Numbered from the stretch's first letter, positions 1 to 11,303 are shown. The stretch: 64,000 nucleotides of DNA from Symsagittifera roscoffensis (GCF_963678635.1 NC_087068.1:45243013-45307012), one strand, 5' to 3'. Program-made: numbers and translations. The notes: generated by a model not told the origin, from the letters alone.

Positions 1-1179
1 TCTTTCTTGCGTTAAACAGTACCCCATCGATTCCAACTGTTTTTCGGTTGCAGCCACACTTTTTTTTTTCATTACTCGGTCCCCTCGCCTTGCTGGTGGA
101 ACTCGTGATCGTCAGATCCATGCTTCGAAACCACAGGCTGGCTGTCAAGTGGCCTATTATCGGTTTATTGTCCCTCATCTCTGGATTGAACTTCAAATGC
201 CGGGCGAGATTCGACACTTCAAGACAGAGGACCTCCTCCAGCGCAATGAGAATATCCGCCAATTCGTAGAATCCTCTTAAAGCACGAGACACATCTGCCC
301 ATGCCGCTGCTATTTCCGACTTAAGAAGTCTCAAGGTTGTCGGCTCCAGCTCGCGATTGGGAGCTGCCATAAGTATCCGCCACGCTTTCCCTTCCGCTAT
401 CAAGATCAACATAGCATACTTAAACTGCAAGGTGTTGGTGGCTCGCCTTTCAGGTGCTCCAGAAGCCCTGCCGCATACAGATTGTCGTTCATTCCTGCAA
501 ATAGCAGCAGTTCCGGCTCGCAAGGCGTCTCCGACTTGATCGCTAGCACCAGGGTCAGCATTTTATTCAGCTCCGCACCAGGCAGCAGATACACAAAGGT
601 TTCTGGCCAAAATAGATTCGGGGACGTCCCCTCGAAATCCGAACCCGCCACGATGATCATTCTCGCTGCTCCTGGATCCGATCGATCATACACTGCCAAC
701 GTGTTGGCCAACTGTGAGCTTCCACAGGGTTTATCATATCTCGGATCATCGGCTAGCTTTGAATCTTCATATGCGGCATCTGGGAGCCCCATGTCTTTCG
801 GCTCAAGCAGCTTCTTCACCACTCTCAACTGTGCGGGAGATGCCACCCTGATTCGGGCTATGCTCGTTCGATGCTTGGGAGGTTCCACTATGATTCCTAG
901 ACTCCCCAAATGCTTGAGCGGCCTATAAATGACTGGTCCCATTATCGACTTAAGCGGTATCCCAGTTAAGTCTGCTGTCTCTATTGTCCTTGCTCCTGAG
1001 AAATGTGCCTCGTGGACCTTCAACCAATCCACACAGTGGTGTCGACTCAAGTCCTCGTGTGACACGTTCTTGAGTCCCAGGACTTCTGTCAATTCCTGCC
1101 TGCATTCCAAATCCTCCAGAACCAACTCTTTTACCCTCTCTAGATATCGTGTCTTGCTCGTCTCTGCCGGTCTCTCCAC
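1..1179 (-). pseudogene. Distal part of retroelement ORF3: domain with a GMND motif (partial at window edge)
   Basis: Reading leftward from 1179, a 257-residue open frame (to 406) carries a hydrophobic strand ending in a GSD triplet and, near its end, a strand followed by GMND. GxND is the block III signature of SGNH/GDSL hydrolases, so this may be a second, divergent domain of that fold. Around position 430 the coding signal changes frame and then stays open without a stop to position 1 (about 135 more residues, starting near Leu-Gln-Phe-Lys-Tyr), so the protein continues out of the window. The final part is helical and leucine-rich. The frameshift marks decay or a sequencing error. I do not recognise a named family. 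Confidence 0.5.
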
Positions 1180-1968
1180 CTTATTGTAACCACTACCACT
1201 GAAGACACCACTGAACTTTGGGGCGTGGATGACTCTGTCTCCTCGGCCTCCATCGGCGTGGATCCCGGTTGTCTGGTCCGGCTGCTCCTTGAGCTGTCTC
1301 TCGAGTCGACTCTCGCTCCCAGACGACTAGATAGGGGCCTAGTGGCAAAGAAAGGAGGTATCGGGGGTGGACCAAAGGTGAACTGGGCTGTTTCCAGCAT
1401 GTCTGACTCTAGCAAGTTTATGTGCCTCTGGAAGACACCATTCAGCCACTCTGTGCCCCCTGGGCCTATCAAAATGGATTCCATCCGAGGACGCATCGTC
1501 CGGAAGGGAGCGTTCCATTATGTCGGCCACGTCCAATAATCTCACGGGGAGCACGCTCCTTTGCTGAATCTGTCTGATTACATCGTTAATATTGCGCACC
1601 TTCTCATTCATCTCTCTCGCGTGTTGGTCAGCCTTCATGTTGTACGGGACAGTACAAATGGTGAGTATCGCGTGATCTAGAGAAATTCTCAGCTCCTCAA
1701 GAATGCAACTCATTTTCTCGTGCAGCCTCATCACCTTCCTTGACTCTCCCCTGGACACGTCATTGCTCCCCATCATCAAAGTGACCGTGTACATCTTCAC
1801 CATGTCTAACATCTCCAGGGACGCCAACATCTGCGGCGTCGCAGCTCCAGAAAAACTCAAGACTCCAACCTGCCAATGTGACTGGATTAGTGTCAGTACT
1901 CGTATCAGGCTGTCTCCTATAATCAAGTCGACCGCACCCTCTGATTTTCTTGGCAGAGTGAAGTACAC
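1180..1968 (-). pseudogene. SGNH/GDSL-type hydrolase domain in retroelement ORF3
   Basis: The open frame at 1339-1968 (209 residues) contains all four SGNH blocks in the right order and spacing: GDSL at residues 18-21 with the nucleophile Ser20 after a hydrophobic strand, the block II glycine at Gly41, GSND at 67-70, and DGIH at 162-165 supplying the Asp/His pair. This family comprises esterases, lipases and acetylhydrolases; the substrate here is unknown. Near 1460 the frame shifts, and the alternative frame (1140-1496) continues into a Pro-rich then Ser-rich linker toward the next domain. It lies after pol, where env sits in retrovirus-like elements. Esterase domains are known in CR1-type non-LTR elements; here the host is an LTR-type element. 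The key residues look intact although the reading frame is broken. Confidence 0.65.
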
Positions 1969-1981
1969 AGCCCAAGCCGCG

Positions 1982-3160
1982 TCATGGAAGTAATCCTATC
2001 TTGCCCGTTGTGCTGTGTCCAGTCAATGCCGTTGTGCTTATGATGGTATGATATGCACCATCCGTGTTCTTCTTGTAGCTCGCGATTATTACACTCCTGA
2101 CTGGATGGTCCCTCCAGGTGGGAGGTCGCTCTTCTCGTATTGAATCGTCACGAGTTCTCGACTGCATTCTATCACGTAGCTCATTGAGACGTGATGAACT
2201 CCTGCAGATTTGGATACTGCTTGAGGTTGAACTGGAAGTATATCCCGGGAGCGTGACCTCGAACAATGGCCGTATTGGTTGTGTATCTAGACTGCGCACG
2301 GAGGGTACCGGCTCAGGTGGTATCCACACTTCCAGCCCCTCGTTCATGTGTTCCTGGGCTGCTCGGTATAATTTGAATCGACCACTGGGCCGGGAACCTC
2401 ATCCACCTCCATTCGCGACTCTGGTCTCGATTATGTGGCGACTGGTTCCGTTGTCCTCGTCCTCTTTTCTTTCTGCCTCGCGAACTCTCGTTGCCTCCTC
2501 TGAATCTTTTCCATCTCCGACTTTAGTTGCTCATAGTTCGCCTCGTTCTCGCGCACCTTCTGCTCCTATTGGTACTCCGCTTTGATCATCTGAGATCACG
2601 CCTCGCATGATCCCTCTCGAGGATCGCTTGATCTCTTTCCAGGTTTCCCTGGTCCCTCTCGAGTTGCGCACCATCCCTGTCAAGATTCGCTTTGTCTCGT
2701 TTCCTCTGGGCCCTTTCTTGTTCCCTCTTCAAGTTACTGAGTCTGTCTGCTGAGACCGTATCATAGACAATGGCCTGCTCGTGGATTGGGCTGCGAACCC
2801 CGCCGGCGGTCTGGTGGGAAGTGATAACTCTCCCGCACCATATTCCGTGTTATTATTCAAGCTGGAATTTCTTGCCAAGTCGAATCCCCTCACGCCTCCA
2901 TCCACGTTCCAGGATAACCATCTGGTCTGCTCTTGATTAGATATTCATTCCGAGATGTAGCCAACAATCAACACAGCTTCTGTCGCTGATTCCCTACCTT
3001 CACCCTGTGCCTCTAATTGTAGGATGGCGTTCAACATCACCGCCAACCTCTCATTGACTTGGGTATAGTCGAGATCCCTCAAGCGCTTATATAGTTCGTC
3101 GAATGTAGGCCTTTTCAGCGCTGCGGGCATAGACTTCCAGAAGGGATCCCCCATCGTCAC
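1982..3160 (-). pseudogene. N-terminal and coiled-coil part of retroelement ORF3
   Basis: A start at 3160 opens a 71-residue frame (a small helical domain beginning Met-Thr-Met-Gly-Asp-Pro) that stops at 2945. Further left, about 2600-2760 in another frame encodes a charged heptad-like stretch with repeats of Leu-Glu-Arg-Asp, a clear coiled coil. The segment 1982-2347 encodes a 121-residue Arg/Ser-rich linker leading to the SGNH domain, with a frame change near 1985. Together these look like one long ORF3 product of the form N-domain, coiled coil, linker, SGNH, GMND domain, now split by at least four frameshifts. No known function is assigned; the coiled coil suggests self-association. Confidence 0.45.
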
Positions 3161-3190
3161 TATCTTCAGATGATCTCACGTGTCAACCAA

Positions 3191-3304
3191 CTTGAGAAAC
3201 ACCTTACCAGTTAGACTTGAGAAATACCTTACCAGTTAGACTTGAGAAATACCGTTCCAGTTAAACTTGAGAAATACCTTCTCCCACTTGATGCTTGAGA
3301 AATG
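3191..3304. repeat. 25-bp tandem repeat between pol and ORF3
   Basis: Copies of cttgagaaataccttacca followed by gttaga begin at 3191, 3216 and 3241. A diverged copy starts at 3266 and a partial one at 3294. The array lies in the 0.5-kb spacer (3161-3681) between the macro-domain stop codon and the ORF3 start. Nothing else recognisable is seen in that spacer. Confidence 0.8.
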
Positions 3305-3681
3305 TTTCCCTCTGACACTGCTGATAGAGAACTTGATCAAGATCTTCTTTCTCTCTTCGAATGAGTGTGGCTTGGTCGTCAATTCAATTTTGCAAATCAA
3401 TCTGAAAATAAATTTTTTAGACCGAGATGTTCTGTGGCTAACCAAAGCCCCCACACATTATTGTGTTTTTGAAACATTATCCCACCAATTATTTTGCTAA
3501 AAGATTTCAATTAGTGATTTTAAGAGCATGCAGATTCATTTAACTTTTTAGCACCATTAACTCTCTAAGATTTAATTGTCATGGCAATTACATTAAAATC
3601 CGTCTACCTGCTTCGCGTCCCCTCGTACCTAACTCGCGTCCCCCTTTAACCCAACTCGAAACCTCCATGTTCGCCCGAAAC

Positions 3682-4530
3682 TCAGGCGATCCTCAAGTAG
3701 TACTTCTTGCGTAGGTGTACCGTTACCTCCTTTTCTGCAAAGACTACGTGTACAATTCCCTAGGGCTCAACTTGCCCCTGTTTGGGTCATAGAGCGGCAT
3801 CGAGACCTTTATTATCCCTCTTTCGACCTTGAAGTCCCTTAGCCTCGTTAGTGCCAACATCACGTGTTCGGGGTTTATCGTGTTTCTCTCATTGACCCTT
3901 GTTACCAAAAAGCACAGGTATTTGCCCGGAACTTGTGAAACTGAGGGAGGAAGCGCAGCCATAACTCCCAATCCCGGTCTCTGCCTAAATAGAAACTCCC
4001 CGTTCTGATATTCTCTCTTGAAGTCGGCCACTAGTCTCGATTTGAAGCTCTTGTCTGCCGTTATACAGATCGCGCTTGTCCTGTCTGACAAGATGAAGTC
4101 GCTGTCCGTGATCAGGATTTTCTCTGAATATTCATTGGGTATTTCAAATTTTGTCTTGAAATTCGCCCTATGGTAGGCTCAGCCTCCTCTTGATCCAATT
4201 CCAACCCGTTGGTCTCTCTCACTTCCCTGAGCTTCTTTATCATCAAATGTTTGGTGTGGGTAAGTCCTACCCGCACTCCCCGGACAAAAATATTTATCGA
4301 CGTCCCCGTCGATGATGCTGAGTCTAAATTGTCTTGTGGTATCTCAAGTGGGCGGTCGGTTGCTGTCCCACCGAAGAATGGGTCTTTCGTTTTCACTTGA
4401 TTTTCCGCCGACACGTCGACCTGCTGGATACTTTGCGCTTCATCTTCCTTGTTCTTGAGGTCACGCATCCATTCCAGTATCTTCAAGTTTGTGTTTTCCC
4501 TCCTTTCTATCTCGTTCTGCTCCAGATCTG
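3682..4530 (-). pseudogene. TARG1/ALC1-like macro domain at the end of retroelement pol
   Basis: The frame at 4112-4486 (charged linker) leads into 3744-4091, which reads as a macro domain of the TARG1 (OARD1) branch. It has a basic Phe-Lys-Arg helix after the first strand, a strand ending KYLCFLVTR (the family's YLITK strand), a helix containing MLALTRLRDF, then SMPLYDPNRGKLS corresponding to the family's SMPxxGxGxxxL region. A one-base shift near 3745 is needed to reach the last strand and the TGA at 3682. Macro domains bind ADP-ribose, and TARG1-type enzymes remove ADP-ribosyl groups. The glycine-rich phosphate loop of active members is not preserved here (PLYDPNRG), so activity is doubtful. 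Its position at the C-terminus of pol suggests it was part of the polyprotein. Confidence 0.55.
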
Positions 4531-4531
4531 T

Positions 4532-6030
4532 TTATCGTTCTGGTATCGAGTAACCCACATGCAAGTAGTGTTCGCTGTCGTTGATGATTTGCCATTCATC
4601 ATCGGCTAGCAGCTCGCCCACACTCACTAACTCTTCGTCTATCTCATCAGGTTGTATTTTGTCAATCAAGAAGTCATCCCCATACGTGTTGTATCTCATG
4701 CCTGTCCGCCTGCGATTTCTATTCCTTGTTTCTGCTGTCCTAGGCAAGTCTGGTTCCGTCCACTTTGGCACCTCGTCCTGCTCTGGATCATTCCAATCTT
4801 CCTCCGCATAGGATCCAGCGTCTGAGTCTGCATCTATCTTCTCAATATCATCCATGCTCACGTCCTCGTTGCCATCAATCTTTTCTCTGGTGCCCTTTTC
4901 GTTCACTTCGCATGCCGGCTCTACCAATAGGTACTCGAGTCGTTCCATATTCTGCGGTACGCACCAGTCTTCCGGACATGGGACATGAGGTTTCAGATTT
5001 TCATAGTGCGCTGCACGCCCTGTACTCAAGCGGCAGAACCGTCCCTGCTGATGTACCTCCATTATCATGAACGGTTCTCCCCATTTCTTTTGTAGTTATT
5101 TTGTCCCCTTCGGAGGTATGGCATTCTGGAACACCCAGACATATTGTCTCACTGCATACGGTTTCGCCTTTAGTATTTTCTCATCATACTTCTTCCGCTG
5201 CCTCATTTGTGCTCGCGCCGTGTTCCTCCTGCAGAGTTCGTTTAGCTCCTGTTGTCTCTTGACCGCTTCTTTCACATAAGCTTGAGGCGAGGTCTTTTTC
5301 CGATCGTATTCTGGATAAAAGATTGTTAGGGATATCGCTCTCTCCCTGCCCGTCAACATCATGAAGGGGCTGATTCCTGTTGTCGAGTGTTGCGTGCTGA
5401 TGTACGCCCCTGCCACTTGCGGCAGATACTTATCCCAGTCTGTCATGTATCTCGAGCAATACACCCTGAGCATGTTCACCAGCGTTCTGTTTTGTCTCTC
5501 AACTAGTCCGTTAGTCTGAGGATGGTGAGTAGTTGAGTGTGCTTGAGCAATGTGCGATCTCCTCATCAACTCTTTTGTTAGGTCCCCACGAAGGCTTTCC
5601 CGTTGTCCGACTGGAATGTCATCGGACAACCATATCGTGATATCCAATGTGTTATCAAATGGTCACAAGTGTCCTCCGCTGAGGCTGTTTGACATGGCAC
5701 CAATTCTGCCAACTTCGTAAAGTGGTCTATTATGACCAGTAATTGATTATATCCCGAGTCTGTCATGCAGATCGTCTGATGGTCTATCTGCACGACTTCG
5801 TTAAACTCCGAGCTCTCTACGGACTTGAGCGGGAACTTCATTTTCCTTGGATCTTTCACTTGTAAACACGCCAGGCATGCGTTCACCCATCTCTCGCTAG
5901 CTTTTCTTAACCCAGTCAAACCTGTGTAGTATTTTTTGTTGTACCTTGTCTATCCCCTGATGTCCCATTTGGTCGTGCGATCTGAATAACACTTCCGTCT
6001 GGTAAAATTGTGGTAGTCTGATGAAGTATC
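4532..6030 (-). pseudogene. Integrase of retroelement A (HHCC, DDE core, C-terminal domain)
   Basis: Near 5990-5860 the translation shows an H-x4-H and a C-x2-C pair (NACLAC), the HHCC zinc finger. The core follows: VQIDHQ gives the first Asp, FQSDNGKAF the second, and, after a frame change near 5600, NGLVERQNRTL the catalytic Glu. The frame 5096-5647 continues through a basic helix and the YVWVFQ strand of the C-terminal domain. The frame 4532-5068 holds the GRAAHYENLKPH strand and a long acidic tail. The enzyme would join element DNA to the host chromosome. At least two frame breaks make it a pseudogene. It lies between the RNase H linker and the macro domain. Confidence 0.85.
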
Positions 6031-6083
6031 TTCTCCTCATCTTTTCTTCTACAGGCTACCACACCATCAGCTGTGTGATAGAG

Positions 6084-7040
6084 CTAATCCTTTCTCTCCT
6101 TGTAGAACTGGCTCAAGATCTTGTAATTGTCTTCCTCCAGATCCCCTTTCTCTTTGACTCCTGTCCGGATCCATTTGGAGAGGTTGCCCGTCATCTTGTC
6201 ATTCCCCTGGACTCGTATCAGGTCTGACAGTCTGTATCTCGCCTTGATGTTTTCCTTCAATGCCATCCTCTGACCATTCATTTCTCCGGGATTGTAGATG
6301 TCGTCATTCAGCTTGACGTAAACTATTCTCCTCAAGACCTTCCTGTCATCATCTGGCACTAGGCTTGTTCTGACATTTGAGTTGCACGATAGCTTCCAGA
6401 ACGGTTTCCTTGATACTGCAATTTCCTGAAGTTCTTCACCTCCGCACACCTCCTGCTGATCCAAATTGTACGTTCCTGAGGAAGGGTCAGTTTGTAGTTC
6501 CCTGTCGCGGTGCCTCATTTTCTCTTCTGCCAATATCATGCATAGACTAACTTGGTCATTGCTGCTCTTCTCTGTGTCTTCATCCCAATCATTGGACTCC
6601 CTTGAAAATTTCTCTTTTTCAGCATCTTCTTATGATATGGGCAACTCCCCGGACTCTTGACCCAATCCAAGATGTTCGGCCTCCTCCCTAAATGTTACTT
6701 TCTTCTTAAGAACCATAGTCCGCCTTAGCATATCTTCCGGGATTTTCTCAACTAGTGACTGCACGAAATCCTTGTCATCGAGTTGTTTTTCTTTCAACGA
6801 GTCCTCGCCATACGTTGCTTCATCTCTTCTAAGTATTGAGACTTCTGGTTCGTCTTTATCATTGTTCCGGACAACGGGTCTATCGTCTGCTAGATTCTCA
6901 AGTAATCCCCTCAAGTCCTCACCCATCTTCGAACTTCCCGTCTCTACCTGGTTGAGATCTTCGCCTTTTGCCTCTAGTGTTTCCCTCACTATTTTTGACT
7001 TGAGTATTACTTCCATTGGCATCCCTCTGTTTTTCCTCAA
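6084..7040 (-). pseudogene. Pol linker between RNase H and integrase
   Basis: Two open frames, 6630-7040 (136 residues) and 6084-6539 (151 residues), lie between RNase H and the integrase zinc finger. Both are hydrophilic, rich in Glu, Lys and Asp, and contain no catalytic motif. The second ends in helices that lead directly into the integrase N-terminus. Such a spacer is expected in gypsy pol, though about 300 residues is long. A stretch around 6540-6660 and another at 7040-7240 have no single open frame and probably mark small indels. Confidence 0.5.
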
Positions 7041-7240
7041 AATTGTTCTCTCTGGACGGTCCTCTGGTAATTCGTGATGATCCTCTATTGGTTTGACTTG
7101 TCGAGCTACCTCATGAGTGGAAGGATGTCGTACGTTTCTTTGTCCATAAAAGAGAAGCCTTCTTTGATTTCTGGCTTGTCCGCCTCTCTGTTTTCCTGTC
7201 TTTCGTAGAATTCCGTCTTCTTACTCAAGCTATCGGCATT

Positions 7241-7871
7241 TTAATGTTTGTCCCTTGTTCTGTGCTCAATGATCATATTGTAGCCATCCAAGCAAACTAT
7301 CCATCTCCCAATGTAGCTCTGATCCATTGAGTACGTTTTCAACCAGCTGAGTGCTCTATTGTCGACCCGTAACTTGAATGGTTCGCTACCTAGGTACGCT
7401 CTGTAATTCTCTACAAAGGTGACAACCGCAATTATTTCTGCCTTGGGTGCGCCGTACTTCACCTCTGTATATCAAGACTTTGCTCCCGTCTGCTATCGGT
7501 CTCAAGACTGTCTCTCCGTTTCATTCCTGCTCTTGATGGAGTATGCCCGAGATCGCTACCACCGACGCATCCGTATCCAGGACACACATCCCTTTCGCCG
7601 TTGGCATACATAGCACAGGTGCTTCACACAACTCCTTCTTTATCCTCTGGAATGACTCTTCTGCTGCGTCGTTCCACGTGAATTTCTTGCCTTTGTGCCT
7701 CATGAATTGTTGCATCGGGTGTACTTTATCCTCATAACCCTTAATGAATTCCCTGTAATAGTTCGCAAAACCCAAGAAGCTCATCAGTTGATGTTCCGTT
7801 TTCGGTGATTTCGAAGTTAGCACCGCTTCCACTGCGTCTGGGTCTGGTCTGATGCCATGTTTATCCACCAT
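7241..7871 (-). pseudogene. RT thumb and RNase H of retroelement A
   Basis: Frame 7521-7871 contains the RT connection signature FLGFANYYREFI, then FTWNDAAEESF and LDTDASVVAISGILHQ, the start of RNase H with its first catalytic Asp. Frame 7241-7462 continues with KYGAPKAEIIAVV (catalytic Glu region), FKLRVDNRALSWL (Asp) and the terminal strand WIVCLDGYN. The two frames are separated by a shift near 7490. RNase H removes the RNA strand during reverse transcription. Typical Ty3/gypsy arrangement. Confidence 0.85.
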
Positions 7872-8841
7872 CCTCCCCAGGTATTTAATTGAGTCCTTGA
7901 ATATCTCGAACTTCGATTACTTGCGTTTTAGTCCTGCTCTTTTCATGCAAGCGAACACCTCATCTAGCCGTACTCCACGTAGCACATCACCAGGTTACCA
8001 TATTTCTTCGTTACACTTGTAAATTCGTGTGCCCTCAATCGTTGAAACGTAGCCGTGGAATTGCAAAGGCCATAGGGAAACTTTTTCCGTTTAAACAGCC
8101 CCAGCTCGCAGGCAAACCCTGTTTTGTCCCTGTCCTGTTTCCTTAGTGGAACCTGCTAAAAAGCCGATCCTAAATCAAGTGTTGTAAAAAATTTTGCATC
8201 CCCTAATTTTGAGAGGCTCTGATCACTCCTAGGTATGGGATAGGCATCCTTCACCGCGACGGAGTTCAGATATCGAAAGTCACAACAAAACCTTAGTTGG
8301 TCGCCTTTCTTCTTAGCCATGGTAACTCCACAGGTGATTTGGATGGTTCTATCATATCATACTCTAGTAAGATTTCTATTTCTTTTCTTCATGCATCCGA
8401 TTTTTTAGGGGTCATACGCCTCGCCCCCTCCCTATGTGGTACCGCCGACTCCTCAAGCTCTCTTTCATGCTCAACGAAGTTGCAACATCCAATGTCTGCC
8501 TTATGATTCGAAAAAACGTCCTCGTTTCGATCTAAAACGTCCTTGATGGCTTCAAGCTGTTCGTCCGTCACCTTAACCCTCAAGTGCTCTATCTCTGGTA
8601 AAACCGGTTTATCCGCTTCTAATTCCTCTAGTGTTGGTCTTTCCGGAAAATTCGAACGGCTCAAAAGTCCATCGTCTGTTTCTGACTTAAGAGATTTCAC
8701 AAGACCTGATGAATGTTTTATTTTCTTCAACCTTCTCAAGATACAAATTTTATCCCTATGATTGGGGCAATCAAGAACTTCAATTTCTTTTACGTTTTCA
8801 GTCATTTCATATCGAGTTTTCACAGGAAGAGCGTATGCCAA
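7872..8841 (-). pseudogene. Reverse transcriptase palm/fingers of retroelement A, catalytic motif destroyed
   Basis: The frame 8389-8841 (150 residues) carries the region before RT, ending in the HREGARRMTP motif that begins gypsy RT domains. From about 8390 to 7880 the sequence still reads as RT strands (DLG-type motif A region, FPYGLCNS-type motif B region) but with frame changes. The expected YVDD box near 7968-7984 reads Tyr-Val-Glu-Tyr and is soon followed by a stop, so the active site is lost. Confidence 0.8.
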
Positions 8842-8853
8842 TTTCCTTCCCCT

Positions 8854-9531
8854 CTAGATTGTGATAAGTATATCAATAGTATTTAACAATACACTGACGC
8901 AGAGGCCACTTTTGGTTATCGAGAAGGATCTTCCTAAAATAGCAGCACTTTGACTATTTGGATTTGGGACAATGCATAGTTGTTTACTGTCACATAGTTC
9001 ATTATAAAATTTCATCCGCAGCCTTACTATTGCCGCTTCTTGTGCTTTCAGCCTTACCCTTCTACTCAAAAACACCGGTGCTTTATTCTCATTCGCCATT
9101 ATCAAATTTAGCGGTTTAATTACGTACTTCCTTTCCGGGCTCCGAATCCTGAACATCGCATTGTTTAGAGCAATTGTTACATCGAAATTCTTGATGAAGT
9201 CTCTGCCTAAAATGAATTGGTCAGACTCATCTAGATTCTTCACCACGAGGAAGCTCATCCGCAAATTGCATTCCCCCAAGTTTAGGGCTAATATTGGTGT
9301 TCTGCCTAGTACCCGCAGCGCCCCTTTGTTTGCTGCCGACAGCCGTATTCTCGAGTCTATCAAGTCGTCTTTGTCGAAGCCCATCCTCTTCTGTGTTTCG
9401 ATTGGTTTAACGCGCAAGACCGCTCCTGCGTCCAATAACCCACGCAGTTGCGTCCTCTTTCCGCTTATGTCTAGTACGTGCCCAGATACGTCTGCTTCCG
9501 TTTCGATATGCATCGCGTCTTCTTCTGTCAT
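8854..9531 (-). pseudogene. Retropepsin-like aspartic protease of retroelement A
   Basis: The 225-residue frame has the retropepsin pattern GLLDAGAVL near residue 33-40, where D-S/T-G-A is expected, and the second hydrophobic signature FILGRDFI about 70 residues later. Thus the catalytic Asp is kept but the following Ser/Thr has become Ala, which should weaken or abolish catalysis. The protease would cut the gag-pol polyprotein. The start of the domain continues upstream in another frame (9540-10000). The duplicate at 13440-12881 is in one frame but has Asn in place of this Asp. Confidence 0.75.
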
Positions 9532-9539
9532 GGCACAGT

Positions 9540-10372
9540 GTCAATCGATCTCACTTTTAGTTCTTCTCTACCCACGTAGAATTGTCCGGCTAGGTCTTCA
9601 TCACATGTTATCATTGTCTTCGTGTAGATGTTTATTCCATCTATGTTTAGCGTTACCACGTGTGGACATATGCTTCCGTGCACCTATTGTCGACGCGAAC
9701 TGATTTGCTGCTACCTCTTGTGAGTAGTGCCCTTACGGCTCTAGAAGTTGTTTGTCGGCTTACTGCACTCAAGTAATCTGCGTACACATCGACGTGCATT
9801 GTCGTCTGATCGCTAGGTTCACTCAGGTTTCTTGTTACTTTGTGACCACCCACTGTGATTATCGACAATATTCTCGCTCCAATTTTCGTTATGCCAAATG
9901 GTTTTCCCGTCACCAGTTTCAGAGTGTTGCAATTACCACCGTTTGTTGCACTTTCTGTGGCTTCCAGCACCGGGATTGTTCTGCAGAGTGTCTCATTCAA
10001 TTTCTGCTTCTTTATCTACTGCCTCAGTCGTTGCTCGATTTCTTTTGTGGCCAAGTCTTGCTTCACTTTGTTGATTGCTTCTGCTTCAGCTTTCTCGTAG
10101 TTTATCTCTAAGGAATTCCCAGCCTCGGCCTCCATGGCAGTCTTGACTTGCGTTACCGCTCTCACCGTCTTTGCTGTTAATTCCCCACTCGCTGCCTCCG
10201 TGTTCTTCAAATCGATTTCGGCTTGTCTGTTCCTCGTATTCTGTACCGCAGCCAGTGCTAATTTGTGTTTAGGATAATTTTTATTCTTTACAGCGTCCCA
10301 AAATAACGGACAATCCATTCTGAAATAGCCCTCTTGATTACAGAAGAAGCACCTTGCGCCTATTTGGATGAT
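9540..10372 (-). pseudogene. Gag-protease linker with second zinc knuckle
   Basis: At about 10360-10319 the minus strand encodes a CX2CX4YX4C finger (CFFCNQEGYFRMDC), a CCHC knuckle in which Tyr replaces His. The frame 10016-10318 is a Lys/Glu/Ala-rich helix with repeated AEAE/KAEAE, probably a coiled coil. The frame 9653-10000 leads into the protease domain. Breaks at about 10010 and 9650 separate the frames. Zinc knuckles in gag bind the element RNA. Confidence 0.6.
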
Positions 10373-10387
10373 TAAGTCACTATAAAA

Positions 10388-11303
10388 CTATTGTTCCTCC
10401 GTCTGGCTCATGTCTTCTTCATCCGGAGCGTATCCCAGACTTTTCATGCCCTGATTGAATGTCGTGCAATCCGCTACGTGATGATCTGTTGATCCGCAAC
10501 TTGCGCATGGCGTACGTTTATCCATATCATCTCTCGGCTTGTACCATGACGACCTTTGTAGTTGGCTTCCCCCTTGCATATTCCTGCCTTCTGAGTACGA
10601 GTACTTCTTTGATTTCATCAACATGTACTCCCTAGATTTTTGTCTCATCTCCTCCGGGATTGGTGCATTATCTTTTGAAAGTGTATAATACGTCGCCAAC
10701 ATTGTTCTCAAGTCGTCACTTTTTACCCCGTCGATAATTTTTCTGAACGCTGAAGTTTCTTCTGTTTGTCGATTCTTCCGGATCACTCCTTCTTCTCAGG
10801 CTCTCAAGATCATCCAGGAACCGATCGACTGACTCGTCGTCCCTCTGTCTTCTTTTTTCAAACCTCATCATAGCTTGGTGGTCCTTCATTCCTGGACCGA
10901 ATCGTTTCAACAGTGTTTCGAAGATATTGTCTGCCGTATCAAGTTCCTCTTCCTTCTTTGCTACTACGCATTTCAACGCTGTGCCCTCTAGATTGCTTAG
11001 TATTGCTGTGCAGGCCTGCCTTTCGTCATTCAAGATGTCCTGTTCTAAGTGTAGTCTCATGACTTCTACCCATGTGTCAATGCAGCCATCCGAGTCGTCT
11101 TTGAACTCTTTGGGTTTCTTGAAGGTGTTCCTGGATTTACCAGTTCCTCTTTCACTCGAGTCAGTGTTCCTTGTCGCGAACGCTTCCAGTGTCCTGTTCA
11201 TCATCTCCCAGGTGCTTTCCCATGTCATGGCGTCAGGTGCTACAGTAGTGTTTGTACTTGAGTCCTCTCGTGCATTCGTAGTGTTTGAGGTTCCACCCTT
11301 CAT
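10388..11303 (-). pseudogene. Gag capsid-like domain and CCHC zinc knuckle of retroelement A
   Basis: The frame 10716-11303 (195 residues) has the retrotransposon gag pattern: a Trp-rich helix near TWVEVMRLHLEQ, the ILSNLEGTALKC helix, and FLDDLESLRRR near the end. After a frame shift at about 10780 the frame 10388-10786 gives TMLATYYTLSKD and then a perfect CX2CX4HX4C knuckle (CASCGSTDHHVADC, about 10510-10469). It would form the particle and bind RNA. The duplicate at 14640-15200 is shorter and more broken. Confidence 0.75.

Noticed and set aside
482-928. Plus-strand open frames over 1-11 kb (for example 482-928, 9161-9703, 10927-11340)
   Set aside because: They are antisense shadows of the minus-strand retroelement genes, rich in Ser and Leu with no motifs.
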